From Bugula neritina (Eukaryota; Bryozoa; Gymnolaemata; Cheilostomatida; Bugulidae), in NCBI GenBank assembly GCA_964035545.1, contig OZ037768.1:11862741-11926740 (forward strand): a DNA stretch of 64,000 nt, written 5' to 3'. Positions 14,901 through 27,700 of the stretch are shown piece by piece (the first letter of the stretch is position 1; the number at the start of each line of letters is the position of its first letter). A program made the position numbers and the translations under genes. The notes under the pieces are model-generated. The model saw only the letters and a program-made list of their open reading frames with translations, was not told the DNA's origin and searched no databases.

Positions 14901-17900
14901 TAGCACAATAATTTAAATAACATCTACTAAGTTTTTTGATGTGTTTATAACCATTTCTAGAGTAAAAACTGCTTATGTGTAGCTATAAGTTTCAGCATTG
15001 TGTCAACATAAAATTTCGCATCCAGCATCTCATCAAACACACACAAAAACATGTCTTTATGAAAATGCTTATGTTGTGAACTGTTGACACAAATATAGAT
15101 TTGACATTAAACAGTGTGGTCTGTCTTAGTGGCTGACTAACCTGCAGTCACTTGTCATGTTGTGTCTTAGTTGAATGGTGAAAGACAATCTCAGGAAGAA
15201 TCTAAAGAGTTGGCTGATACTTTGAAACTAGAAGTTGAGATGTTGAAACAGGAGTTGGATAAGAAGTCATTGTCCTTGGTATCAACAAAGTCAGAACTTG
15301 GCACGGTCACTGAGGTACATATTTGTGTATATAATTTCTGTGATCCAAGGCTAAATTCATGTAAAGGTAAGCAATACCTGAAACATGCTAATGCTTTTTG
15401 TTTACACCAAATAGAAAAATTTTTATCCCTATAAATAGATGCTCGTGTGAAAATAAAAGAAGGTAATTTTAGGCAAGGTAAAAGAGGCAGTATCAAAAGG
15501 TTATTTTAAATTGATTCAACATTTAAAGATGTAGGTGCAAGAATTGCATATATTATTGTTGAAGTTACATAATTTTTGTCAGCAAACTCAAAATATGCAG
15601 CACCATTTGCTATTCAGTGAAAAGGTTTAATTTCAGAGAAATATTGTGATGAGCAAATATAGGAATTGCTAAATTCAATAGTATATTTTCAACAGTCTGG
15701 GTAAATCTGGTCATAGTTTGCAATATGTACATTATTTAGTTTACGTTTTGAGACAGTTATGTGATGTTTCTAGAACTTTAGAATTTACTATACAGACCGC
15801 GAGCACTATACTCATTTATAAATTTATGGTTTTTTGTCAGTTTTGTGTTGTTCACAGTTTGGGGTTGATTGGACTGCATACAGGTACACTGCTAGGCTAA
15901 TGCTGCTGCTAACATTTGATTTTAAATTATGTTGAAAACAGTGTTTAAAAAGTCTATGATGATAGTTTTTTTCTATCAACTCGTTTGAATAGATCAGCTA
16001 GTGTTAGTTTTATTAGCGTATGGAGAATTTAGCTATAAACTTCTTTAGTTGGTTTGTTATTAAGCCCAAAGCATTGTACTCTTTCTACTTATATAAATGT
16101 CTTCAATAATTTAATATTTTTGACATATCAGTACCGACCTGTTTTGCCAACATGTTATATACCAGTGAGTAGTGGCAGTATGGTATGTTGGCAGATGGTG
16201 GAGAAACAGAGCACTAACATTGCAATGCTCAATAAAGAATACAGATCTGCTAGAATTGAACTTGAACAGCTGAGGCGGAGTGCATCTGAAACTGCCGCTA
16301 AAAACCCTATCATTTGTGATGAAATGCAGGTAAATAAAGTGTTTACTGTAATAGCTACAGGTAAGTTTGAACTCGTTTCTGCATTTTTACAATCTAATGT
16401 CTTGCAATGGCATTTATTTTAATGATTGTGAATATTCAACAAGTATTTGTATTTTATAAATTTACTAAAGGCTTTGCAATGGCAAGTCAAACAAAAGATT
16501 CAGGAGGCAAAAGACGCTGAAAGTCAACTGAAACTTTGTGAGCAGAGAATGGAGATTGAGACGGAGGGTATCAGAAAGGCCCTGGCGGTAAGACTATTTA
16601 CATTCTCTTGTATGTTGAAAGTCTAACTAAAATTGAAACCACATTGTCCTGTCATCCCACAGTAAAATATTGCGGCTTCCTATCCCCATTATTATTAGGC
16701 ACTCCGTCATACTATCAACAGCGGTAATATCTGCAACGGTGTAAAATTTATGAATATTGCTTGATAATAGCTTCTGAAAATAATTATACAAGTCACACAT
16801 CATTTTGCATTGAAACTAAAAATCAAATAATTCATATTTTGGTTGTTTTTTTCCTTAAAATGAATATATTATTATCTTTGAAATTGGTATTGCGTTGTGT
16901 GTTAGGAGACCAAGAAAGAACTAGATTGCATTAAACTGGAGATGGAGACTGTGCGTAAGGAGAAGTTCTCGTATCAGAGCAGAGTTGCCATGCTGAGAGC
17001 AGCAGTGAAGGAGTTACTTAAACAGTGCAAGGTGGGGATTACCTACTTACTAGTCCATGCCTACTTACTAGTCCATGCCTACTTACTAGTCCATGCCTAC
17101 TTACTAGTCCATGCCTACTTACTGGTTCATGCCTACTTACTGGTTCATGCCTACTTACTGGTTCATGCCTACTTACTGGTTCATGCCTACTTACTAGTCC
17201 ATGCCTACTTACTAGTCCATGCCTACTTACTAGTCCATGCCTACTTACTGGTTCATGCCTACTTACTAGTCCATGCCTACTTACTAGTCCATGCCTACTT
17301 ACTGGTTCATGCCTACTTACTAGTCCATGCCTACTTACTGGTCCATGCCTACTTACTGGTTCATGCCTACTTACTGGTCCATGCCTACTTACTGGTCCAT
17401 GCCTACTTACTAGTCCATGCCTACTTACTGGTTCATGCCTACTTACTAGTTCATGCCTACTTACTGGTCCATGCCTACTTACTGGTTCATGCCTACTTAC
17501 TGGTCCATGCCTACTTACTGGTCCATGCCTACTTACTGGTCCATGCCTACTTACTGGTTCATGCCTACTTACTGGTCCATGCCTACTTACTGGTTCATGC
17601 CTACTTACTGGTTCATGCCTACTTACTGGTTCATGTTGAGTTATACACTTGGGAATGTGTGATATTAAGTCAACATCTTATAATGAGCACCTTGTTACAT
17701 TATTAAAATACTTAAGGCATACTTATTTTAGCCAGTGAAAGGTTTTGTATGCTTTAAAATATACTATGTGATATAGGACGGTGAAAATTGCACAATACCA
17801 TACCATTCAGGTATATTTCAACTTTGCATAATGCTTCATATAGCACCTTTGCTGCGTATGACATAAACTTTATCTTCCTGTGCACATATCTCTGCATAAA

Positions 17901-18967
17901 GTAAACATTTTATGCTTTTTTTAAATAATGTGAAAAGTGCTAAATGGCAAAAAGCCTTTAAATTTTTGTGCTGTTGTAAAACTAGTAGATATAACTGTGT
18001 TCAATAATTATTAATTCAACATCAACTTGCCTAATTGACTTCTTGCCTTTTTGAAAATGGTTCAATTATCTTCTAATAAACCAATCATATGTGTAGGTAT
18101 TGACTTCAACATTAGCTGAGAGCCAGTCTTCTGCTGTAAACCTTCCCTTGGATGAGGCAAGATATGAGGAGCTGCTGAAAGAGACCTCAGCTCCTGGCTA
18201 CAAATCAAAGTGAGTGTCGATTTTTGGATAGCATCCAACATACACTCTGTGTTGAGTTTGGCAATTTCGTTGTTACCATATAAATCAGCTACGTAAAATA
18301 CGTGTGGTGTGATTCTAATAAGTAAATGGAATTTTTTTGCACACAATTCTTTTCTGTAAAATTATTTTAATTTTAAATGTAAGAGTTTTAGTTTATAGTG
18401 GCGTCGTTTGATTAGTGTTCAGTTACTTTGTAGTGTTTGTCTAAATTATTTTATCGTTTAATTCATAGGCCTCTGGAGAATCTTAAATCCTGTCTATCGA
18501 GTCTTCACTCTGAGATGGCACATTTACAGCAGCATATGGATCAGCATAAAAGTGCCATTCAGACTAACAATGAGTCATGGAGGTTTGTATTATGTATTGG
18601 ATTTCTACAATTACATTATAGTATTTTATAATAGTATAGATCTTCAATCAAACTATTGTTACTCACTGTATATTCAATATTAAAGAATTGCAGCTAAAAC
18701 TGTCAAATAATCAACAAGTTCACTTTTAAAACAGTCCCTGAATTTGGTATAGCGGCCACCTTTCCATTTATACAACGGTACACCTATCCAGTTTCTATTT
18801 CTGAATTTATTGTTTGAATGCTGAAATTTCTATCCTGTATTCACTGTTTCGCGTGTTACAGAACTGTGGAAACGGAGGTAGCCGATCTTGAAAAGTTGAT
18901 ACACGCCAGCAGAGAGGCTACAAAAGCCAGAACCTCCTTGAGCTATTCACAAGGAAACGTTGTATAA
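2949..18967 (+). CDS. Golgin-like long coiled-coil protein (24 exons, ~1246 aa)
   Basis: Assembled by phase from 24 GT-AG exons: 2949-2973, 3141-3375, 4055-4180, 7088-7236, 7839-7987, 8419-8586, 8781-9019, 9828-9951, 11229-11366, 11635-11787, 11941-12096, 12415-12714, 12986-13219, 13394-13603, 13905-14071, 14383-14480, 14608-14822, 15171-15314, 16195-16329, 16471-16587, 16906-17031, 18097-18209, 18469-18582, 18862-18967. Every junction keeps frame and the total (3741 nt) is a multiple of three. Residues ~1-170 are Ser/Pro/Thr-rich and look disordered (start MSSRRSSCSEVNG). From ~180 to the end the protein is almost continuous heptad-type coiled coil rich in E, K, Q and L. It ends in a short polar tail, SYSQGNVV. 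This layout (disordered head, long coiled coil, no membrane segment) fits a golgin tether such as golgin-160/GOLGA3, but I recognise the class, not a certain orthologue; a centrosomal coiled-coil protein is the alternative. It is convergent with XPOT. Introns 3 and 21 hold large minisatellites. Confidence 0.85.
4799..6154. repeat. 29-bp minisatellite, ~47 copies, in golgin intron 3
   Basis: Head-to-tail 29-bp unit of the form CAGTAACTACACTGTAYACT followed by CTAYTCTCW, about 47 copies over 1356 bp with few length changes. Variable sites are TATACT/TACACT, CTATTC/CTACTC and CTCTCAG/CTCACAG. The CTCACAG type recurs roughly every 7 to 9 units (near 5168, 5428, 5633 and 5868), which suggests higher-order block duplication. 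Each unit reads, in the sense direction of the host gene, as a pyrimidine stretch ending in CAG, i.e. like a 3' splice site. Confidence 0.97.
8006..8165. repeat. Degenerate ~22-bp tandem repeat in golgin intron 5
   Basis: Six or seven imperfect copies of ACAATATAGTAGATTAATAC-type units, with substitutions and small gaps, directly after the exon 5 donor. Confidence 0.75.
10733..10925 (+). mobile_element. tRNA-derived SINE, best copy (golgin intron 8)
   Basis: An internal RNA polymerase III promoter is visible: A box TGGTCTAGGGG at 10743-10753 and B box GGTTCGAACCC at 10787-10797, correctly spaced. The tRNA-like head is followed by a non-tRNA body containing GGTGATGTTAGGAAGAGCAT and ATTGCTCCTGTGCCACATCT. 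The body recurs, diverged, at 38153-38325, 49105-49190 and 58225-58320, which marks a dispersed family. The acceptor stem does not close, so it is not a functional tRNA gene. The ends are approximate because no target duplication is evident. Confidence 0.85.
17044..17635. repeat. 18-bp minisatellite, ~33 copies, at the exon 21 donor
   Basis: Thirty-three near-perfect copies of TACTTACTRGTYCATGCC begin only 13 nt after the exon 21 splice junction (17031/17032). Only two positions vary (A/G and C/T), in all four combinations. Because 18 is a multiple of three, the exon 21 frame runs on through the array as YLLVHA repeats until a stop at 17704-17706. On the minus strand every unit contains GTAAGTA, the consensus core of a 5' splice site. 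The host donor itself (AAG then GTGGGG) is weak. Confidence 0.97.
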
Positions 18968-21743
18968 AATTATATTGTTTAGTCTACTGCTCTTCCAATA
19001 ACTCTAGAGGAAAAATGTTACCAAAAGTAGTATCAAGTGTAATAATAATCTAGTTATTGTTAATTTTCATCGTTAGAAAGGAAATATGCAGCTTTTAGCC
19101 ATTGCATTTTGAGTTGTGAATTTTTTATTGTATTGTACGACTAATAGGTTACTGTAATCTGTACAAACTGCTGCAATTAAGAATGTTGGAAAGGTGGAAA
19201 AATAGATTTTAGAATCTCTATTACTGGAAAACATATTTTGGCGTATCGTTTTGATGTTGACAATGTTTAGATGAAATCATTTGGTTCAGTGAGATGACCT
19301 AAATTTTCAAACTGTTGAAAGTTTTATTATATATTCCAGTGTATAAGATGGATTACATAACCTGATTCCAATGCCAAGTGGAATAATGAACTGTCATTAG
19401 CTGAAATTTTAAACATTCCAAAACAGTTGATAGCAGGTTTTTGTTCTTTATTTTATGATATCAACATGTTACCGTGACTGTATTTTATTTTTCCTTAAAC
19501 CACATCACATATTTTAAATACTCAATAATTATGACTATTTCTGTTCTTCCATATTATTTTAGCTTCCTTAATTTATTTCTATATTTTTATCCCATTTGTA
19601 ATCCTATATGCTGTGGTGAGGGGCCTAAAGCTCATTTTCAATATCACATTTATTTAAATAAAATATATCAAAGCATTTGCCCTTCAAATGTTACTTCATT
19701 TAAAAACACCGACTTTCTTGTGTTTTAGAAATTTCCTTGGACCTATTGAATCAGGTTTTTGATAATCTATAAACTTGATCATTAAATATGTTTAGTTATG
19801 AATAATTTCAACAGTAAGTCATGCTATCAGCTCAACTTCACTCATAACTTACTTTATTTCAACAGCCAAGCTATTCACTTTGACTTTCGATAACCAAATG
19901 GGGAAGAATTCTAGCAGCAGCAGAATATTGGAAACCAGGCAACAATACATTGCTTATAGTAAACAAAGCCTATTTCAACAAAAGTGACTGAACGGTGAAA
20001 AAATAGCCAAATGATCATTTAAGCTGTCAGTGCATCCATTTCCATTCATTTCCAGCATACATTGGTGTGTGCAATAAGAATCTTGCAGAATGCTAGAAGC
20101 AGCTAACATTACTGAATATAATTTGTTGATTCAAAATTCGACCAGTGCAGTATTACAAAATTCCAAAAAATGTAGCTTGTGTTTTTAGTTACCCTTTTGC
20201 TTAAAGATGGAATGAGCTATTAGCCACACAGCTGTGTGCTCAGCATTGTCGCCATGCAGCTAAATGAAATTTTTTATCAATAATTTATAAAATGCATATA
20301 AGGGTTATATCAAATTATTTGATATAACCCTTATATGCAATATGCACAGAGTATCATAGAAGGTCAAAAGTTCATATAAAGGTCAAAAGTTAAGGTAGGC
20401 TAATCATTGACCTTTCCTTGGAAACACAGCATTGCTTCTATTGGTTGAATCTATCATTTTAATGTGGAGAACCCCACTTCAGGTGCTTGCAATAATTAAT
20501 ATCAAATCATCATAGTGGCTAAAAATCAATGAAAGATATTCACATAAGCATTCTATATGAACCTAAACTTCTTTACCTAATAGTACTTGCATTAGCATAT
20601 GTCTCATGGTGCATTTACATGCTAAAATCAATAAAATGATGAAAAAAGTGTCAATGAGGTTATTAACTTTAATACAAGAAACATAAGTTCCAACACTTTT
20701 AAATCAAGTTCACTTCTCAACATTAATTTTTTTTATAAATTACCTATGATCAACCTCTAAATTCTGCAACATTTCAAACCATATCATTATATTATCTTAT
20801 TGAAATATACATACAGATGATGTACTGCAAATACAACTATTAAGAAATACATACAATTCGTCATATTATTGTAAGCCATTGTATGAAATTCATAGACTGT
20901 AAAGCCAATTGGTTTTGTCTTTAACTGGGTTGACTTTGATATTTCAATAATTACCAATAACTAATATCAGCTATGGAATATAGTTGTAGGGTTTTTCACT
21001 ATCTTTATTTATAAAAATAAATTCTCACTTTGAAACTTCTTGTTTGCAGTAAAAACAACTAATAAAGTAAGTGAGTTATGCAAGAACTACAGCATGCCCT
21101 GTATTACAAATGGCTTGATGCTATAACAGTTGGAGCTTTACTGCTGCTATAGTTTATTAAATATTTAACTGTACAGACATTTTATTATGTAACATTTTTC
21201 TTTATGCTTACTTGCCACACGATTGCTGCAAGCTTATATTAAAAATTATAAAAATGTTCACAAAAGGTTTCGAAACAAAGACAATAAAATCTCTTGGTTT
21301 TAATTAAAAATTTATAATAAACAAAAAAGTTGGAAACATTTTGAAATTTTAGATTTCAATAACTGCACTGGCATGAAATAACATAATTAAAGTTAAAATC
21401 AACAACTGAAACAATTTTAGTTCTATAACTTTCAAGTATTAAGAGTTGGGTGAGCTTGTGCTACCTCGTATCTCGTAGATTACTATAGAATGACTACAAA
21501 TACAAATAAAATATAGAATACATCAGCACACAATACAACTTGTAAATGCTACAATAGTGAAATTGCTATAGAAGATTAACCAGAATCTAGATGCACGTTT
21601 CCTTATTGGCTTAATTCAAGCTACTGTAATGTATTAACATCCCTGAAAAATTATGCTACAAGTTTCTACAACAATATCGCAATTAAGAAATCATTTAAAA
21701 AGTAGTGGCTAGCTAATCCTATAATAAAATAAAATATAATATA
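18968..21743. other. Convergent intergenic region between golgin and XPOT
   Basis: AT-rich gap between two 3' ends. An AATAAA at 19657-19662 is a candidate polyadenylation signal for the golgin gene. A TTTATT near 21005 could serve XPOT on the minus strand. A perfect palindrome sits at 20293-20339. A last short XPOT coding exon may lie here, but I could not identify it. Otherwise I see nothing. Confidence 0.5.
20293..20339. repeat. Perfect 47-nt palindrome (23-bp arms)
   Basis: The arms 20293-20315 and 20317-20339 are exact reverse complements around a single central base (TGCATATAAGGGTTATATCA on the left). It could extrude as a cruciform or form a long hairpin in either read-through transcript. 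It lies between two convergent genes and is not part of any coding exon. Confidence 0.95.
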
Positions 21744-21788
21744 CTACATATATTTGAGCCTGCAATATAATAAAATGCTCTTGCGTAC

Positions 21789-24700
21789 CTTGAGGTAGTC
21801 TTTGAGCTTTTTCTGATCACCAGCTAATGAAGTGCAGAAACTTTGTGATATGGAGGGATCCAACTGAAGACTAGGGAAATAGTGGTTAACAAGCCACTGA
21901 ACAAGTACTTCCTTCTGCTTGGTGTATATAGTGTGGAGACAGCCAGCAATGTCTCCCAACAGCTGGAATGTAGTTCACATATATCTATAGTGCAGCTATC
22001 AACTATTTTGAAATATCATGCATTCTGTATTCAGCATGCCTAATTCTCTATAGCCAGAAGTTGAACCAATGAGAATGCTTTAGCTATGGTACTATTATAT
22101 TACTTTCAGAGCAGAGTTTTGTATTAGCAAGTCCACATAAACTAATTTAGAACTGTGACTAATAACATAACTGAGCACAACATTAGGCTGTAGTTATATT
22201 ATGGTACATATGAGGACATACCAACACAGTCTGTGCATCTCGCCAATCAAAACTTTCCTTAGTCGGCGCCAAAATACAAGCGGGCACTATATTTTTCCTT
22301 GTGAATTCATCAAATCCCATTATACCATCTTCGCTACTGGTCCACTGCTCAACTAGGTTCTTAAGAATATCTAAATTAACAAAATTTCAACAGAATTACG
22401 TTGATGATGTTTTGCCAAAAATGAACCAAATTTTTACACAATTACAATTATTTTCATGTGTTGCTCAAATGATATCCATTCACATGCTTTTTGTAGACCT
22501 GTAGCCAGTTATATTAAGATAAGTTATTTAACAGTAGCTTACTGAAGGTTATCGGCTTCTCACCGTAACCTTTATCCGCAAGAATTAAACCGGTTACGGT
22601 GAGAAACGGTGAGAATTAAAGATTATCAGCTTACTGAAGCACACTTTTTGAGAAGAAGGATCCGGAAGATCAGAACAGCCTTGAATGACGGTGGTTAACA
22701 CCTGCTCAACAGTAGCGCCATCTGCACAACACAAATTCATACAAGTTTTAGCATTTCTGTACTCAAATTCGGTAGTGACAGAAAATATGATTTTCGGACA
22801 AAAAGTCATACTGTGGGAAGAAAAATGAAAATAGAAACATTGTTTTCCAACAGTTGACTGCAATAAAACTACTTGACTGTCAAATTTAAACATTTTGCTT
22901 TTGCCTAGAAACTCAGAAACAGGTCAATTGCTGTGAAAATAGAGTTTCTGGTGGCCACTTCAAACAGATCAAAACTATAAAATAAAATGTTTTGGTTGAA
23001 CATCACCCTCTCCATTTTATATATATATTCAACTCTGGTTATAAATTGAGCCCTTTTTAAGGATTAAGTCGTTAAAAAACACTGTTAAATGGCTTGAATT
23101 ATATTCTAATAAAAATGACCTACATACACAAGTACATGTTCTAGGAGAACAAACTGTTAGGTCAGAATAGATGGTGATTTTTCAAACATTTTAGTGCATA
23201 AAACACTACGCTAGTTAAAATTAGTACATTTCGGACCTTATAGGTGGCAACATATCTTTAAATAGAGCTTCAACCATTCATTCATTTCAGTCAACAACAA
23301 AATACAAGGTACCTTGATTTTTTATCACTTGTGTGAGATTAGACGTGATGAGATTGGCAATGAATGTGAAGTAGCCACGCCTAAGGAGCTTTCTATCTGA
23401 CATTGTTACGGTGTCCAAAGAGTCTATAGGACTATTGAGTACCGTGTAGATAGTGGTAACTAATGGAGTGAAGGCCTCTTGCAGGAATGGCGCCAATGTT
23501 ACCTGTAACATGCACCACCTGAGTTACTACAGCAAATCTCACTTTTATAAACTCGGTTTGAAAATTTTATTAGTGAAATATTGACATCTATTGGAATTCA
23601 GGTCTTATTTTCTCTGTATATTACTGATTTATCTTGCAGTGAAACCACAAGCCTAACTAAGTCACCTGGAAGCAACTATTGTAATTCTAAGGAGTTGAGC
23701 ATCAAAATTTTAGAAACATTTCAGAACTAGTAAACATGACAATAATTTACGGTGCATGCATTGAGTAGACTATACCTTGAATTTGGTGACTAGTTGGTTG
23801 AGCATGGGGATAAAATCATACAGCTCCTTGGCATCTGGAGTCTCTAACATCAGCCTTACCATTACAGGTACAAATGGTAATATATCTTCTTCCAAACACA
23901 CGATCATTCTGTGAAAGAACTGGCGAACTCCTGGCAATCATACCATATATAAACTTATATCATATAACATCATTGAATATTATTATAATTAACCAATTCA
24001 GTGCGTAATTAATACTCAGTTTTAATTAGAATATGATATAAACTAGCAACTTTTTTAATTAAATGATCAACATATGCAGCTTATTTTTGTTTTGATGTTT
24101 AAACTGTTGTCCATTTGAGTGTTTCAAACCTACAGTATCTGCTAGATATGATTAAATTTATAAAAACAGAACATCATCATGAAGGTAGATGAAACAATAA
24201 TTAAAGCATACACAACAAAGGTGATACCTTTAATAGATTATTTTGCGGACACACACATACCTTGCTGAAGGGTAGCACGCTGAAATGGGGAATTGAGGGC
24301 CTGTATAAACATATCCAGACAAGAAGTGAACACTGGAATACAGGCACATGTCTTCATTGTAGCCTGGTTACTAAACCCCTTACTGGCACGGCTACAACAT
24401 CAGCAGCATGCGTTAGCAACTACTAGTTTCAGAAGTCATTTAAAATTCATATCAATCTAATCTATTATGGATAGAAATGATGCGCATCATATGATATAAG
24501 AGAGGAAAACCGCCCTAAAACTATGTATTTATAAATATGCACGCACAGGCACACATTTTACCATAAGACTAATTTTTATTATGCACAACACTATATGCTA
24601 AAAATATTGAGTGAAAGAATATTTAATAATGCCAGAAAAGTGACAAGATGCCTGAACATTGGTAAATAAATGAGACTATAAAACAAATGAGCTATGCTAT

Positions 24701-27700
24701 GAATAAACAAGGAGTAGCGGTGCAGAAGAATTTTAAACTTTCAACACTACTAGTAAGTATTATAATCAGGATGCGATTTTCACTACACTCAAAAATAAAC
24801 TACACAACACAAGATTCAATTCAACATATAGTAGTATAGCTATAGACTCAACATCGCACACCACTGTGTTTTAAACACAACTCAAATTTCCTGATTAGTC
24901 ACACATTACAAACCACTTGGCACTAAATGGCAACTAGTAACAGAAACAGCTTTGCTAACCTGGCAAAGGACATTGCGCAATTCAGGCAGTCAGCGTATGA
25001 CTGTTGGGCAGCTTCATCCGTCTCTTGACAGAGTTTATTGAAGACAGTTTGGAAGTCTTGGATAACCGGAGTGAGCAGAGCCATCATAAGAGAGCTCTTG
25101 CGCTGTGAGTATCAGTATGTAAGTATTAGTATATTAGTACATTACACTATTATATGTCTAAAGTAGTACTAGTATTTCTAATGACAATTTACAACTGTAA
25201 GAGAGGTAATATACGGTATTTTTTAAGAAAACAAATATAAATAAAAAATATAAATATAAATTATAGCAACTCTCTAGCACCACACTGTATAAAATAAAAC
25301 AGTATAATTTCTTTTTACAAATCAACTAATTGGTTTACCAAGTTCATAATAACTAAAAGCAAGTGAAGCAATAGTTGAATGCAGATGCAGACCTGAGCAG
25401 AGAGGTTTGAGTTAACAATCAGTTGACTGGCAACTTCATATAGGAACATCTGTTCCTCATTGGTCAGCCAGCTTTGAGTGTCCCCGGCAGCGTTTGGTTG
25501 GATGCCGTTGACGATGGTATTCGAGGAGTGCGGAGTGTTGAGTGTGAGCAGCCCTTCCATCTGCTTCAGTATATTCTCTGTATACTGGTGCAGATTCCCT
25601 CTGCATGCAAATATAAGCATATAAACATATAAATATACATATACAAGCATACACAAATGAACATACACATACCAGCATACAAACATATAAGCATACATAT
25701 ACAAGCATACATATACAAGCATAAACGTACAATCTAACCTCCAGGTTATCAGCATTGCAATTACACAAAATATAATATAAAATGTCATCAACAAAACTTC
25801 TATCATACAAGCTAATATACTGAACTATAACAAATGTAATATTGCAGACATACATGTATATAATTATAATTAGTATATAATAGTCGACATGTGCATTACA
25901 TACTTAATATGTGAATATACCAACAGCTAGAAGCCTCAAATATGAGGAATGTAATGAAAAGAATTCCTTGTTAGGACCTTCAAACCATACCAAGGATACA
26001 AACACTTAAATTCTATACAACTAGGCAAAACCTGGTTATATATACTGTGGCTGTTTTGCAAGCCAACTTGTTGTAGTAATGATTTAAATGTACCAATGAG
26101 TATTAAAATATGGTAGAATACTGAAACCTAGTCAAATATATAGCATCATTATAGTGTCCTACCTCACAGCTTTGATAAATCTAGTGAAGAGATACGAAAC
26201 CCGACTACGGACTCTGGAGCGAGGATTCCTCAGTCCCCGTTCATCAAGAAAGGCACTCTGAAAGTGCATGAACAGTAGAAACCATGTAAAATCACTATAT
26301 AATATCACAAATACTAACATATTTTTATGACCTATTAACCCATTTTACAACAACTTTCACCGTTAACTGAATAACAACTGGCGTCCATATAACTCATTTC
26401 TACAGACCATGGTGACACCTCAGTTGCATACAAGAGCATAGAATCAACTATGAGAAGGTTGCTTACAAGAACTGCAGGTATACACTCTGGCTGGTGATGG
26501 TAAAACTTCTCATATCTGACAACTGTCTCAAAGAACTGCAAGGTGACAGCCTGGTGGGTGTGGTGTGACACCTCAGACATGATTATCTGAAACATAACAA
26601 CATTTTGCTATAGACCTTCTATATACACAAAAGTTAACATCTATTTCAATTAGTGAGCAAGTGATTTGCTAAACTCACCATTTTCAGCATTTCTTTCAGG
26701 GCCTCAGCTTTTTCTTGAGATTCTTTAGTGTCGTCCCTGAAATGCTGATTCTGTTGAGCCTAAAGAGCAGAAAATGAACATTTGCTGTGAAAAACCAATT
26801 ATAAATATATGAAGAAAATAATTCAATACATTGCATCACTGAGCGCATAAGATATGTTAAAAACTAAAAATAGTAATTGTTTGTGTTAAAATAACGAGTT
26901 TTAGGAGAACAAAAAATTAAGGATTTTACGTCGCGAGTAGATGATGAGGTAAAAGTATCCAGTAGCTCACTTACAGGTAAAGCTTCCCCCAACAAATACA
27001 CAAGAAGAAGGGCAACTTCAACTTTACGAAAGTCAACTTGTCGCCATGTTTCCAAACAGGAGGAGAGCATCTGCCGCACAATGATCAGCATCAGTGTGGG
27101 ATCCTGCAAAATTACTAGTGTATGACACTTAGTTAGGAGCATCAATTTAAATTCATAAAACGTGCCATAATATGTCTGTTTTGTTGAGTTTTATTTAGTC
27201 AAAAGTAAAAAAAATGTATATCTAACTGAAAAATAAATAATGACGAGGCTTTATGGTGCAATAGAACTGCAAGTAGTCAACGGATAAAAAATTGGTAGGA
27301 AATTATACTATATAGGTTTAACTTCAATAGTCAAAAAGTCTTAGTTTTAATTCAACAATTTAGATTTGCCATTACGTAGTTCACTTTTAAAATATACGTT
27401 GCAACTTAGTCAAAGAAACTCTTGCAAGATAATACAGCGCTCTACTGGAGATTGATTTTAGTACAAGAATTGGCTAACCATTTTAGCGATTGAGCAAAAC
27501 AACATCTTTAGAGTCTTTCTGTAATCTTGAAACATGGCCTCGTCTTCACCTTCCTCATCAAAGTCATAATCCTCATCAAATTCAAACTTTTTCAACACTA
27601 TCATCATAATATTCTGTAAGAATGATATTTATAAACTTTATAACTTCAGTGTCTTCGTGTGAAGGCCTTTGATAAACAAGGGACAGAAACCCATGAAACA

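Noticed and set aside
17025-17662. Independent repeat-protein genes in the other two frames (LLTSPC and PTYW repeats)
   Set aside because: Open only because an 18-bp unit without stops is tandemly repeated; no start context or splice support, and unlike the exon 21 frame these frames vary in residues.
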